Assembly: GCF_900111885.1 (NCBI RefSeq)
Contig: NZ_FOKG01000004.1
Location: 174,164 to 238,163 of the forward strand
Direction: 5' to 3'
Origin: Amycolatopsis marina
GTDB lineage: Bacteria; Actinomycetota; Actinomycetes; Mycobacteriales; Pseudonocardiaceae
Length of the DNA: 64,000 bases
The translations under genes were made by a program, and so were the position numbers. A model generated the notes under the pieces. The model did not search any database. It saw nothing but the letters and a program-made list of their open reading frames with translations, and was not told the origin of the DNA. Shown piece by piece: positions 41,742 to 51,600 of this stretch; positions within the stretch are counted from its first letter, which is position 1, and every line of letters starts with the position of its first letter.

Positions 41742-42518
41742 GTGGCAACGCGGGTCAACGCGGCTGGATTGCGACGAGATTTCGAAATTCTCGATGTGCT
41801 CGCACACGGGCCCTCCGGTCGAGGTGAGCCGATGGGCGTCAGCAAAGTGGCCCAGCTGGTCGGCCGGGAGAAGTCGCAGGTGTCGCGGGCCTTGTCATCC
41901 CTGGCAGAAGAGGGGCTGGTCGAACGCGACGAGCAAACCCTGGGATACCGCGTCGGTTGGCGGCTCTTCGCGCTCGCTGCCCGAACGCTCGAGTCGCGTC
42001 TGGTCACCATCGCCACGCCCTACCTGCGGGGAGTCGTCGCCCGCGTGCAGGAGACGACTGTGCTGTGCGTGCTCCGCGGAAATGACGTCCTCACCATCGC
42101 CAGCGAAACTCCTTCACACGCGTTCCGCGGGGTGGGCTGGGAAGGCGTAGCAGTCCCTGCCGCGGCGACCTCGGCGGGCAGGGTGCTCGTCTCCGACTGG
42201 GACACCGATGCGGTACGCGCCTTCTTCACTGCGGAGAAGCTGGCAACGGCCGGCGCACACCCCCGCATACAACATCCGGATCAACTTCTGTCCGAAATAG
42301 ACGGGATCAGGACCCGCGGATACGCCATGGTGGACGAGGAGTTCGAGCACGGAGTGGTCGGCTGCTCGGCACCGGTTCGCGACTTCAACGGCCGGATCGT
42401 AGCCGCGATCAACATCACCGCACCCAAAGCACGCCTTGGGGACCGACTCGAAGCAGCAGGCCGGTTTGTCGTCGGCGCTGCGCAGCAACTCACCCAACGA
42501 CTGGTCAGCGAAGGCTGA
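41742..42518 (+). CDS. IclR-family transcriptional regulator of the catabolic operon
   Basis: This is a 258-aa regulator. The winged HTH (about 12-70) reads RRDFEILDVLAHGPSGRGEP, then KVAQLVGREKSQVSRALSSLAEEGL. The effector domain (about 85-255) has VVARVQETTVLCVLRGNDV and RTRGYAMVDEEFEHGVVGCSAPVRD, with a signature close to IclR-type ligand domains. The GTG is chosen behind GGGAGCG at a short distance; TTG 11 codons upstream is an alternative. Divergent location points to control of the importer/dehydrogenase operon by the pathway substrate or an intermediate. Confidence 0.87.
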   Translation: MATRVNAAGLRRDFEILDVLAHGPSGRGEPMGVSKVAQLVGREKSQVSRALSSLAEEGLVERDEQTLGYRVGWRLFALAARTLESRLVTIATPYLRGVVARVQETTVLCVLRGNDVLTIASETPSHAFRGVGWEGVAVPAAATSAGRVLVSDWDTDAVRAFFTAEKLATAGAHPRIQHPDQLLSEIDGIRTRGYAMVDEEFEHGVVGCSAPVRDFNGRIVAAINITAPKARLGDRLEAAGRFVVGAAQQLTQRLVSEG

Positions 42519-42608
42519 GCATTCGCAGATCGACCTCGCAGAGGCCGCCGTCCGCGAGAAAGATCTCGAACGGCAGGAACAACACCTGCCCAGAGGTGGT
42601 TCCCAACG

Positions 42609-42684
42609 TGGAGCCGGCAAGGGGGCTCGAACCCCTGACCTTCTGTTTACAAGACAGATGCTCTACCAGCTGAGCTATACCGGC
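42609..42684 (-). tRNA. tRNA-Thr (anticodon TGT)
   Basis: The minus strand folds as a complete 76-nt tRNA with acceptor GCCGGTA/TGCCGGC, D arm GCTC...GAGC and anticodon stem TCTGT/ACAGA with loop CTTGTAA (anticodon TGT, reading ACA). The T arm is AGGGG-TTCGAGC-CCCT, the discriminator is T and CCA is encoded. No integrase or duplicated 3' end is next to it. The 271-bp gap to thrE shows no further gene. Confidence 0.95.
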
Positions 42685-42955
42685 CAAGTCGCGACGCGGC
42701 CGGACAGGTCCGGGTACGCCGTCAAGATCCGAGTTTATCGCCCACGTCTCGGCACCTCGCGCGACGGGTCGGATCGCACAACTCGCGCCCCGTACGGCCT
42801 CGCGGGCAGAATGGCTCTCACCTGCGGAAACTTCAGGTCATAACGCGGCGCTCACGATCACGACACGATGTGGTGGACGCCACTACTACGAACGTGCAAC
42901 GGTCGAGGCTCCGGCGTCGATGGTCAGCGGGAATCAGTGAGGAGGTGGACCGAGC

Positions 42956-44473
42956 TTGAAGATCAGCCAGCGCGGGAAAATGGCCGCCAATCGCAGGCGC
43001 GCGTGGAACATCCTGGAGCCGCCGGAGGACGACCAGGGCGGTGAGAAGCGTGCCGCCGCGGGCAAGCGCCGCGGCCAGGAACCCGAGCGCGCCTGGCATG
43101 TGCTGGAGGCGCCGACCGGCGAACAGCCGGCGGTGGACGCCGAGATCGCCATGGGGCCGCAGTTGCCCGACGAGACTCGGGTCCACTTCGTGCTCGACCT
43201 CGCGCTCCGGCTCGGCGAGGTGCAGATGCTCAGCGGGGCGGGTGCCTCCGACGTCACCGCCACGATCCTCGCGGTCACCTCCGCCTACGGTCTGCCGCAG
43301 TGCGAGGTCGACGTGATCTTCACGTCGATCACCGTGAGCTGCCACCGTGGTTCCGACGTGCCGCCGGTCACGTCCCTGCGCGTGGTGCGCAGCCGCAGTC
43401 TGGACTACAGCCGCCTCACCGACACCGAGGCACTCGTCCAGAAGATCACTCGCGGCCACATCAGCGCCGAGGACGCCTACAGCGAGTGGCAGCGGATCTA
43501 CCGCGCTCCGCACCCCTACCCGCGCTGGGTCTCCACCCTCGCCTGGGGCGGGATGGCCGCGTTCGTCTCGATCATCATCGGCGGCAACATCTGGACCGCA
43601 CTCGTCGCGTTCGTGATCAGCTCCGTGGTGGACCGGCTCGGCCGCTTTCTCAACAAGTACGGGCTGCCATTCTTCTTCCAGCAGACTGTCGGCGGTCTCA
43701 TCGCCACACTCACGGCGACCGTGCTGGTCAACACCAGCCTGATACCGCTGGAACAGCCGACGATCGTCGTCGCCGCGGCGATCACCGTGCTGTTGTCCGG
43801 GCTGTCCACCGTCTCGGCCGTCCAGGACGCCATCACCGGCTACTACGTCACTGCCTCGGGTCGGACCATGGAAGTGGCCATGATGAGCGCCGGACTGATC
43901 ACCGGCGTCGCGCTCGCGATCAACATCGCCGCTTCGTTCGAGGCCGACCAGACCCCGCCACCGATCCCGGCCACCACGGCGTTCGACCTGCCATCGATCA
44001 TCATGGCCGGTTCCGGCGCGGCGGCCTGCTTCGCGCTCGCCTCCTACTCACGGCTGCGGCCCCTGCTGGTGGCCGCGGTCGCCGGCGCCGTCGGCGCCGG
44101 GGCCTACGGCTCCCTCCGACTGCTCCCCGACGTGGAGCAGATCACCGCGTCCGCCGTCGCGGCCACGCTGGTCGGCCTCGGTGGCGGGGTGCTCGCCCGC
44201 AGGCTGAAGGTGACCCCGCTGGTCGTCGCCGTGTCCGGAATCACCCCGCTGCTACCCGGTCTTTCCACCTACCGCGGCCTGGACCAGCTCGCGAACTTCG
44301 GCGAGATCACCATCCTGATGAGCGCCGTCGCGATCGGACTCGCACTGGCCGCCGGCGTGGTCCTCGGCGAGTTCCTGGCCCAGCCGCTGCGCACCGGTCT
44401 CGGCAGGCTCGAACGCAAGCTGTCCGGGCCGCGCATGGCCGGTCCGCTGCGACCGGGACGCCGCCTGGACTGA
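42956..44473 (+). CDS. thrE: ThrE-type threonine/serine exporter
   Basis: This is a 505-aa membrane protein. The N-terminal cytosolic DUF1212 domain (about 70-190) contains LALRLGEVQMLSGAGASDVT and CHRGSDVPPVT; ten hydrophobic segments follow (about 190-480). The second ThrE domain ends with TPLVVAVSGITPLLPGLSTY. In Corynebacterium ThrE exports L-threonine and L-serine. The TTG start lies ten bases after GGAGG; an ATG eight codons on is the alternative. The first 60 residues hold the short motif RAWxxLExP twice (RAWNILEPP and RAWHVLEAP), an odd internal repeat. It lies beside tRNA-Thr, probably by chance. Confidence 0.88.
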   Translation: MKISQRGKMAANRRRAWNILEPPEDDQGGEKRAAAGKRRGQEPERAWHVLEAPTGEQPAVDAEIAMGPQLPDETRVHFVLDLALRLGEVQMLSGAGASDVTATILAVTSAYGLPQCEVDVIFTSITVSCHRGSDVPPVTSLRVVRSRSLDYSRLTDTEALVQKITRGHISAEDAYSEWQRIYRAPHPYPRWVSTLAWGGMAAFVSIIIGGNIWTALVAFVISSVVDRLGRFLNKYGLPFFFQQTVGGLIATLTATVLVNTSLIPLEQPTIVVAAAITVLLSGLSTVSAVQDAITGYYVTASGRTMEVAMMSAGLITGVALAINIAASFEADQTPPPIPATTAFDLPSIIMAGSGAAACFALASYSRLRPLLVAAVAGAVGAGAYGSLRLLPDVEQITASAVAATLVGLGGGVLARRLKVTPLVVAVSGITPLLPGLSTYRGLDQLANFGEITILMSAVAIGLALAAGVVLGEFLAQPLRTGLGRLERKLSGPRMAGPLRPGRRLD

Positions 44474-44537
44474 GGACACCGCTGATCAGGCGTCAACCTG
44501 CGGAATTGCTCACACCACGGACTCGCCTCCCGCGCGA

Positions 44538-44543
44538 TAGTGT
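44538..44543 (+). promoter_or_regulatory. -10 hexamer of a leaderless promoter (otsA)
   Basis: TAGTGT lies 6 nt before the otsA ATG; no ribosome site is present between them. Confidence 0.5.
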
Positions 44544-44549
44544 CGGGGT

Positions 44550-46001
44550 ATGCCGCGCCCGGACACTACCGAGCCAACGAACACGGCGGCGGAGTTCGTG
44601 GTGGTGGCCAATCGGCTGCCCGTGGACCTCGACCGCTCCACCGACGGAACACAGCGCTGGACCCAGAGCCCCGGCGGCCTGGTGTCCGCGCTGGAGCCGT
44701 TCCTGCGCTCCCGCAAGGGAGCCTGGGTCGGCTGGCCCGGCATTCCGGACGTCGAGGTCGACGAGTTCACCGACGACGGGCTGATCCTGCACCCGGTGAC
44801 GCTGTCCGCCGACGAGGTCCGCGACTACTACGAGGGCTTTTCCAACGCCACCCTCTGGCCGCTCTACCACGACGTAGTGGAGCGGCCGGTCTTCGATCGT
44901 GGCTGGTGGGAAAGCTACGTGCGGGTGAACCAGCGGTTCGCCGAGGCCAGCGCGGCCGTCGCGGGCGAGGGCGCGACGGTGTGGGTGCAGGACTACCAGC
45001 TGCAACTGGTGCCGAGCATGCTCCGTGAACTGCGTCCCGACCTGCGCATCGGCTTCTTCCTGCACATCCCGTTCCCGCCGGTGGAGCTGTTCATGCAGCT
45101 GCCGTGGCGGGCCGAGATCGTGCGAGGCCTGATCGGTGCCGATCTCGTCGGGTTCCATCGCCCGGGCGGCGCGCAGAACTTCCTCTGGCTGGCGCGCCAG
45201 CTGATCGGCCTCGAGCCGAGCCGGGGGGCCGTCGGCGTGCGTTCCCGGCCCGGCATGGTGCAGGTGGGCGACCGCACGGTACGGGTGGGCGCCTTCCCCA
45301 TCTCCATCGACGCGGCCGGCCTCGACAACCTCGCCCGGACCAAGGAGGTAGCCGAGCGCACCGCACAGCTGCGCACCGACGTCGGCAATCCGAGGACGAT
45401 CCTGCTCGGCGTCGACCGGCTCGACTACACCAAGGGCATCGACCTGCGCCTGCAAGCCCTGCACGAGCTGCTGCAGGAGGGCCGTGTACACCCGGAGGAC
45501 GTCACCTTCATCCAGCTGGCCACCCCCAGCCGGGAGCGGGTGGAGCACTACCAGCGGATGCGCAGCGACATCGAACAGATGGTCGGCCGGATCAACGGCG
45601 AGTTCGGCCGTGTCGGTCACCCGGTGGTGCACTACCTGCACCAGTCGGTGAACCGCAAGGAGCTCGCCTCGTTCTTCTCGGCGGCCGACGTCATGGTGGT
45701 GACTCCGCTCCGCGACGGGATGAACCTGGTGTGCAAGGAGTACGTCGCATGCCGACATGATCTTGGCGGGGCGCTCGTGCTGTCCGAGTTCGCCGGCGCG
45801 GCGGCCGAATTGAGCAGCGCGTTCCTGGTCAACCCACATGACCTTGATGGGGTGAAGAACGCTCTGGAGGCTGCCATTACGCTCGACCCCGCCGAGGGCC
45901 GCCGAAGGATGCGCGCCCTACGCCGTCAGGTCCTCACCCATGACGTCGATCGGTGGGCGCGCTCGTTCCTGGAAGCTCTCGGGGCCGAGCCGTCCAGCTA
46001 A
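44550..46001 (+). CDS. otsA: Alpha,alpha-trehalose-phosphate synthase OtsA
   Basis: This is a 483-aa GT20 glycosyltransferase making trehalose 6-phosphate from (U/G)DP-glucose and glucose 6-phosphate. Landmarks are the N-terminal [30 protein letters not shown] (about 149-168), [25 protein letters not shown], the donor-site [18 protein letters not shown] (about 287-304) and [19 protein letters not shown] (about 386-404). Length and order are typical. The next gene, 33 bp downstream, supplies the phosphatase, so the pair forms a trehalose operon. The ATG is probably leaderless. Confidence 0.94.
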   Translation: MPRPDTTEPTNTAAEFVVVANRLPVDLDRSTDGTQRWTQSPGGLVSALEPFLRSRKGAWVGWPGIPDVEVDEFTDDGLILHPVTLSADEVRDYYEGFSNATLWPLYHDVVERPVFDRGWWESYVRVNQRFAEASAAVAGEGATVWVQDYQLQLVPSMLRELRPDLRIGFFLHIPFPPVELFMQLPWRAEIVRGLIGADLVGFHRPGGAQNFLWLARQLIGLEPSRGAVGVRSRPGMVQVGDRTVRVGAFPISIDAAGLDNLARTKEVAERTAQLRTDVGNPRTILLGVDRLDYTKGIDLRLQALHELLQEGRVHPEDVTFIQLATPSRERVEHYQRMRSDIEQMVGRINGEFGRVGHPVVHYLHQSVNRKELASFFSAADVMVVTPLRDGMNLVCKEYVACRHDLGGALVLSEFAGAAAELSSAFLVNPHDLDGVKNALEAAITLDPAEGRRRMRALRRQVLTHDVDRWARSFLEALGAEPSS

Positions 46002-46034
46002 ATCTCAATCGCCCCTGCCAGCTCCCAAGGAGGA

Positions 46035-48566
46035 GTGTTGACCGCCGAGGCCCTGCCCGCCGAGCTGCGGCGCGCGATCATGCAGATCGCCAGGACGCCG
46101 CGCCTGCTGGTCGCCTGCGACTACGACGGCACGCTCGCGCCGATCACGGCCAACCCCGACGAGGCCCGCCCGCTGCCTGAATCCGTCGGTGCGTTGCGCT
46201 CGCTCGCCGGGTTGCACGAGACCACCGCAGCGGTGATCTCCGGTCGCGCCCTGCGCGACCTCGCGACGTTGTCCCGCCTGCCCGCCGAGGTCCACCTGGT
46301 CGGCAGCCACGGTTCCGAGTTCGACATCGGCTTCGTGCACGCCCTCGACTCGACTGCCAGAGAGCTGCACCGCAGACTCGAAGCCGAGCTGGAAAAGCTC
46401 GTGCTGGACGTGCCGGGCGTGTCGCTGGAGGTCAAACCGGCGAGCATCGCGGTCCACGTGCGCCGCGCCGAGCACTCGGCAGGCCGGCGGGTGCTGGAGG
46501 CGGTCCACTCCGGACCATCCCACTGGGACGGCGTCTCGGTGACCGACGGCAAGGAGGTCGTCGAGCTCGCGGTGGTGCAGACCGACAAGGGTAAGGCGCT
46601 GGACACACTGCGTCACCAGGCCGGTGCCACCGCCGCCGTCTTCATCGGCGACGACGTCACCGACGAGAAGGCGTTCGCCCGGATCACCGGCCCGGACCTG
46701 GGTGTGAAGGTCGGGGAGGGCGAAAGCCTCGCCCAGTACCGCGTTCCGGACACCATTGACGTCGCGACGGTGCTTGCGTTCGTGCTCGAGGAGCGGCGCA
46801 ACTGGCTCTACGGCGAGCAGGCGCCTCCCATCGAGCGACTGTCCATGCTGGCCAGCGAGCGTTCGGTCGCACTGGTCACCCCGGACGCCACGCTGAACTG
46901 GCTGTGCCACCCCGGCCCGGACGCGCCTGCCGTGTTCGCCGACCTGCTCGGCGGCCCCGGGGCAGGCCACTTCTCCATCAAGCCGGACCGCAACGGCCTC
47001 CCGCTCGGGCAGCGGTACCTGCCGAACACGATGACCGTGGAAACTCGCTGGTCCCGCCTGCTGGTCACCGACTACCTCGAGCCAGAGAGCCCGCAGCACC
47101 GCACGGACATCGTCCGGGTGATATCCGGTGAGGCGACCGCCTCCGTGGTGTTCGCGCCGCGTCCCGAGTTCGGCGGCGTGCCGGTGCGGCTGCTGCAGGA
47201 GGAGGACGGTCTGCGTGTGCTCGGCACGTCGGAGCCGATCGTCCTGCGCGCACCCGGTGTGCAGTGGGAGATCACCTCCGACGGTCTGCACGACACCGCG
47301 TCTGCGCTGGTGCAGCCGACACCGGAGAAGCCGGTCGTCCTCGAACTTCGCTGTGGCACCACCGACCTCGGTCCGCACGAGCTATCCGAAGTGGATCGTC
47401 GCAGGCGGGCGGGCGGGTACTGGAGCGACTGGGCCACCACGTTGAAGCTGCCGCAGGTCGAGTCCGAACTGGTGGCGCGCTCGGCGCTGACGTTGCGTGG
47501 TCTGGTGAACACCGACACCGGCGGAATCATGGCCGCGGCCACGACCTCGCTGCCCGAGGAGATCGGCGGTGTCCGCAACTGGGACTACCGCTACTGCTGG
47601 ATCCGGGACGCGGCGATGACCGTTCGCGAACTGGTGGCACTGGGCTCGATGGCCGAGGCCGAGGGCTATCTGGAGTGGCTGCACGGCGTGCTCGCGACCC
47701 TGGCCGGCCCGGAGCGGCTGCACCCGCTGTACACGCTGGCCGGCACCCAGATCGGCGCCGAAGCCGTGATCGACTCGCTGCCCGGCTACAAGGGCTCGCG
47801 GCCGGTACGCGTCGGCAACCTGGCCAACCACCAGGTGCAGCTCGATGTGTTCGGCCCCGTGGTGGAGCTGGTGGTCGACATGGCGGCGGCGCGCGGCGAG
47901 CTGCGGGACCACGACTGGCAGCTGGTGCGGGCGATGGCCGAGGCCGTCACGCGACGGTGGTCCGAGCCGGACCACGGCATCTGGGAGGAGCGGCACGTGC
48001 CGCGCCACCGGGTGTACTCGCGGGTGATGTGCTGGGTGACGATCGACCGGGCGATCAAGCTCGCGGAGGTCTACGGCCGGGAGGTGCCGAACGGCTGGGT
48101 CGAGCTGCGTGACGCGATCTCGGCTGACGTGCTCGAAAACGGCTGGAACGACGAGGTCCGGGCGTACACGACGGCCTACGACGGAACGGACCTCGACGCG
48201 GCGTCGCTGTTCGTGGGACTGTCCGGCCTGCTCGACCCGCAGGACGAGCGGTTCCAGTCGACGGTGACCGCGATCGAGGCGGAACTGCGCAGCGGGTCGA
48301 CCGTGTACCGGTACCGGCGCGACGACGGACTCCCCGGCGATGAGGGCGGCTTCCACCTGTGCGCGGCCTGGATGATCGAGGCGTATTTGCTCACCGGGCG
48401 AAGGACCGAGGCGGAGGAGCTGTTCGAGCAGCTCGTCGACGCGGCGGGACCGACCGGCCTGCTGCCCGAACAGTACGACCCCATCGCGGAACGCTCACTC
48501 GGCAACCACCCGCAGGCCTACTCCCACATCGGCCTGATCCGCTGCGCCAACCTGCTGGCGCAGTAG
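46035..48566 (+). CDS. otsB: Trehalose-6-phosphate phosphatase (OtsB) fused to a GH15 trehalase-like domain
   Basis: This is an 843-aa fusion. Residues about 1-255 are an OtsB HAD phosphatase: nucleophile motif ACDYDGTLAPI (about 27-37), VISGRALRDLATL, the cap segment and FIGDDVTDEKAF (about 204-215). Residues about 265-843 are a complete glycoside hydrolase 15 (glucoamylase/trehalase type): GGVRNWDYRYCWIRDAAMTV (about 512-531), LANHQVQLDVFG (about 595-606), the catalytic-acid block HGIWEERH (about 648-655) and the second acid in GLLPEQYDP (about 809-817). OtsB makes trehalose from trehalose 6-phosphate; GH15 trehalases of actinobacteria hydrolyse trehalose. AAGGAGG overlaps the start; GTG here or TTG one codon later is used. 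Having the synthetic and degradative domains in one chain is striking. Confidence 0.88.
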   Translation: MLTAEALPAELRRAIMQIARTPRLLVACDYDGTLAPITANPDEARPLPESVGALRSLAGLHETTAAVISGRALRDLATLSRLPAEVHLVGSHGSEFDIGFVHALDSTARELHRRLEAELEKLVLDVPGVSLEVKPASIAVHVRRAEHSAGRRVLEAVHSGPSHWDGVSVTDGKEVVELAVVQTDKGKALDTLRHQAGATAAVFIGDDVTDEKAFARITGPDLGVKVGEGESLAQYRVPDTIDVATVLAFVLEERRNWLYGEQAPPIERLSMLASERSVALVTPDATLNWLCHPGPDAPAVFADLLGGPGAGHFSIKPDRNGLPLGQRYLPNTMTVETRWSRLLVTDYLEPESPQHRTDIVRVISGEATASVVFAPRPEFGGVPVRLLQEEDGLRVLGTSEPIVLRAPGVQWEITSDGLHDTASALVQPTPEKPVVLELRCGTTDLGPHELSEVDRRRRAGGYWSDWATTLKLPQVESELVARSALTLRGLVNTDTGGIMAAATTSLPEEIGGVRNWDYRYCWIRDAAMTVRELVALGSMAEAEGYLEWLHGVLATLAGPERLHPLYTLAGTQIGAEAVIDSLPGYKGSRPVRVGNLANHQVQLDVFGPVVELVVDMAAARGELRDHDWQLVRAMAEAVTRRWSEPDHGIWEERHVPRHRVYSRVMCWVTIDRAIKLAEVYGREVPNGWVELRDAISADVLENGWNDEVRAYTTAYDGTDLDAASLFVGLSGLLDPQDERFQSTVTAIEAELRSGSTVYRYRRDDGLPGDEGGFHLCAAWMIEAYLLTGRRTEAEELFEQLVDAAGPTGLLPEQYDPIAERSLGNHPQAYSHIGLIRCANLLAQ

Positions 48567-48577
48567 CGGCTCGCAGC

Positions 48578-48615
48578 CCTCGGTGCCACCCCACGTACGC
48601 GGGGTGGCACCGAGG
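48578..48615. terminator. Bidirectional hairpin terminator
   Basis: CCTCGGTGCCACCCC and GGGGTGGCACCGAGG form a perfect 15-bp stem with an 8-nt loop between the convergent otsB-trehalase and secreted-protein genes. It is the strongest stem-loop in the window. Confidence 0.85.
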
Positions 48616-48623
48616 GGACTGCG

Positions 48624-51600
48624 CTAGCGAATGACCTTCGCCTTGCCGACCTGCACTTCGACCGTGCCCTCGGCAGGCGCGTTCAGCTCGTCACCGCTGT
48701 ACCGCACCGACAGCTCGTAGCGGCCGGGCTTGAGCGCCCTGTCCGGAATGGTCACGGAGACGGTGCCGTTCTCCGCCACCGTCGCCGTGGCGACCAGCCG
48801 ACCACGGTGGAGCAACTCCACCGTGCCCGACACCGGGACGGCCGAGGTGATCGTGAGGTCGATCGAACTGTCGTGGCGGAACGGTATCCGCGCCGTGTCA
48901 CCGGTGACGCCGGTGCTTGCCTTGGCGACTTCCACGGCGACGGCGCCCACCGCCGGCAGATTCGCCTCGTCACCGCTGTAGCGAACGGACAGCTCGTGGT
49001 TTCCCGGCACGAGTGCCGTGCCCGGCATGGTCACGGCGGCCGCGCCGTTCTCGGCCACCGTCGCCGTGCCGAGCACCCGGTCACCGTCGAGCAGCTCCAC
49101 AGAACCCGAGACCGGGTTCTCCGACTCGACCATGACATCGACTGTGCTCTCCTGGCCGTACGTCAGCTGCGCCGGAGTCGCGGTGACGGAGGTGGTCGCC
49201 TGCTCGATGGGCTCAAGCCAGATATTGCGGAACTGCACCGGGTTTCCGTGGTCCTGCAGCCGGATCGCGCCGGTGAACGGCCCTTCGGGAATGGACCCGC
49301 CGGTCGGACCGGTGATGGCGACGTCGTCGTGCACGGTCACCCCGTTCCACACCACGGTGACCCGAGCGTCCTCGGTCTTGTTCCCGGCGTCGTCGAACCG
49401 CGCGGCGCGGAACTCGATGTCGTAGCTCTGCCAGGTTTCCGGTGCCGTTGCGGCGTTGACGTCCGGCGGCTTCTGCAGATAGATCGAGCCCGCCTCGTTG
49501 TTGTCCAGCGTGTCGTCACCGAACGAGTCCAGGATCTGGATCTCGTAGCGCTCCTGCATGTACACACCGCTGTTGCCACGGTCCTGCCCGGTCACGTCCG
49601 GTGGCAGTTGCGGCACCTTGAACTCGACGTGCATCCGGTAGTCGCCGAAGGCCTCCTTGGTCCGCAGGTCACCACCCGCTACCTCCATGGCGTCGCCGTC
49701 CACGTTCTTCCAGCCGGCGGTGCGTCCGTCGGTGTACAGCCACTCGGACTGGTCCCCGCCATCGAAGAGGGTGATCCGCTCACCCGGCTCCCGGACGGAG
49801 ATGAGGTCGAGGTTGACGTGGCCGGTGTCGTCGGAGTCCACTCTGTACTCGATGGTGTTGGCACCGGCGCGCAGGTTCAGTCTCTCCTTCTTGGTCGCCC
49901 ACTCCTTCCAGGTCACTGTGGACGGCAAGGTGGTCTGCCTCGCCTTCTCGCCGTTGACGTAGATGCTGACCGTCTTGTCACCGGTGAACGGGTTGGGACC
50001 GTTGGAGTACCGCAGGCCGACGTCGTAGCCGCCTTCCTTGTCGACCTCCACCCGCATCGTGGTGGACGCACCCGGTTGCCCGAAGCCGGCGACGAAGCCG
50101 ACGCCGGAGTGCCCGGCGTGGTCGTTGTCCACCCGCGCGCTGCCTTCCAACCGGGCTTCCTCGGCCTCGTAGAAGACCTGAGTCGTGTCCGGCTGCTCGC
50201 CGGGGATCGCGTTGAGCGTGTACCACGCCTCGGTGTTCCACAGCTCCTGCCCGTTCGCGGCGGCGAACGGACGTGGCGACTGCAGGTGCACGACCCGGCC
50301 CCGCTTCAGGCCATCGATGTCGAGCGTGACCGTCTTGCCATCCGCCGAAACCTCGGCAGCGGCGACGGTCAGGGTTTCCTCGTCGACCTTCGGGCCGCCG
50401 TAGTCGGGAGTCGGCACATAGCGCCACTGCTCGACCTTGTAGCTCTGCGCGATGTTCTCGACGGCTTCGGCGGACAGCGGCTGGGTGTACTCGATCCGGA
50501 ATCCGTCCTCGGTGGCGCTCATCGACTTCATGTCGAACGTGTTCTCGCCGCTCGGCGCCAGTTTCTGCAGGCCGTACTTCAGCTTGCCGGGTTCACTCCA
50601 GTTGCCTCCCTCGCCGATGCCGCCGACGTAGATGGCCCCATCGGGACCGATGACAGTCCGGTTGACACCTGCTTCGAGGCCCGCCGAGTGCCGGAACACC
50701 GCGCCCTGATACTCCCCGTGCACCTTCTCCAGCGATGCGCGCTGCAGGCCGCCGTAGGTCACGTCACCGAAGAGCAGTTGACCGGCGAAGGGCCCCTCCT
50801 CCAGCGTGACCGGGTTGCTCGGGGAGTTGCCGATCTCGTTCTGCGGCAACCACAGGACCGGCTGGGTCACCGGGTTGTCGTCGAACGGCCCATCCGGGTT
50901 GGTGTAGTGGTTGAAAAACCGGTCCTGCTTGACGTGCAACAGTTTCGACGAGGGCAGCCAGCCGCCCTGGTTGTCCATCACGAAGAGTTCGCCCTCGGGG
51001 CCCCAGCCCATGCCGTTGGGCGTGCGCAGCCCGCCTGCGACATAGCTGACCTCCCCGGTTTCCCGGTTCACCTTGATGGTGGTGCCGCGGTTCTCCGCGG
51101 GCTGCGGGTCGGTCGTCGCACCGCCCTGGTTGATCGCGACCGAAAGGTTGACGTAGAAGTTCTCCTCGTCGTGCAACAGGCCGAAGGCGAACTCGTGGAA
51201 GTTTCCGCCGTAGGGCCATTCGGTGACGGTGGCGTGCTCGAGGAGCCCGTCGCCATCGGCGTCGGTCGTGAGTTCGGTGAGGCGATCCCGCTCCGACACG
51301 TAGATGGAGCCGTCCACGACGGCAACGCCCATCGGGTTCAGGAGACCGCTCGCGACCTTCGTCACCGTCACCTCGTCGGGGCCGGTCGCACCGGTGACGT
51401 TGTCCAGGAGGAAGACCTCGCCTGGCTCGGGATTCTCCACCGGGCCACCCGGGCTCACCGAACCGGAGGTCACGACCACCAGCTGGTCGTCCTCGGTCCA
51501 ATCCATCGCGGCCACCATCGGCTGAAAACCCTCGGGGCGCAGGTCGGTGAGGGTGTAGTTCGGGTTCACCGAGTCGAGGGGGAGGCCATCGCCCGGAGTG

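Noticed and set aside
42609..42684. tRNA-Thr as an integration (att) site for a genomic island
   Set aside because: No integrase and no repeated tRNA 3' end were found on either side; the adjacent catabolic operon has normal composition.
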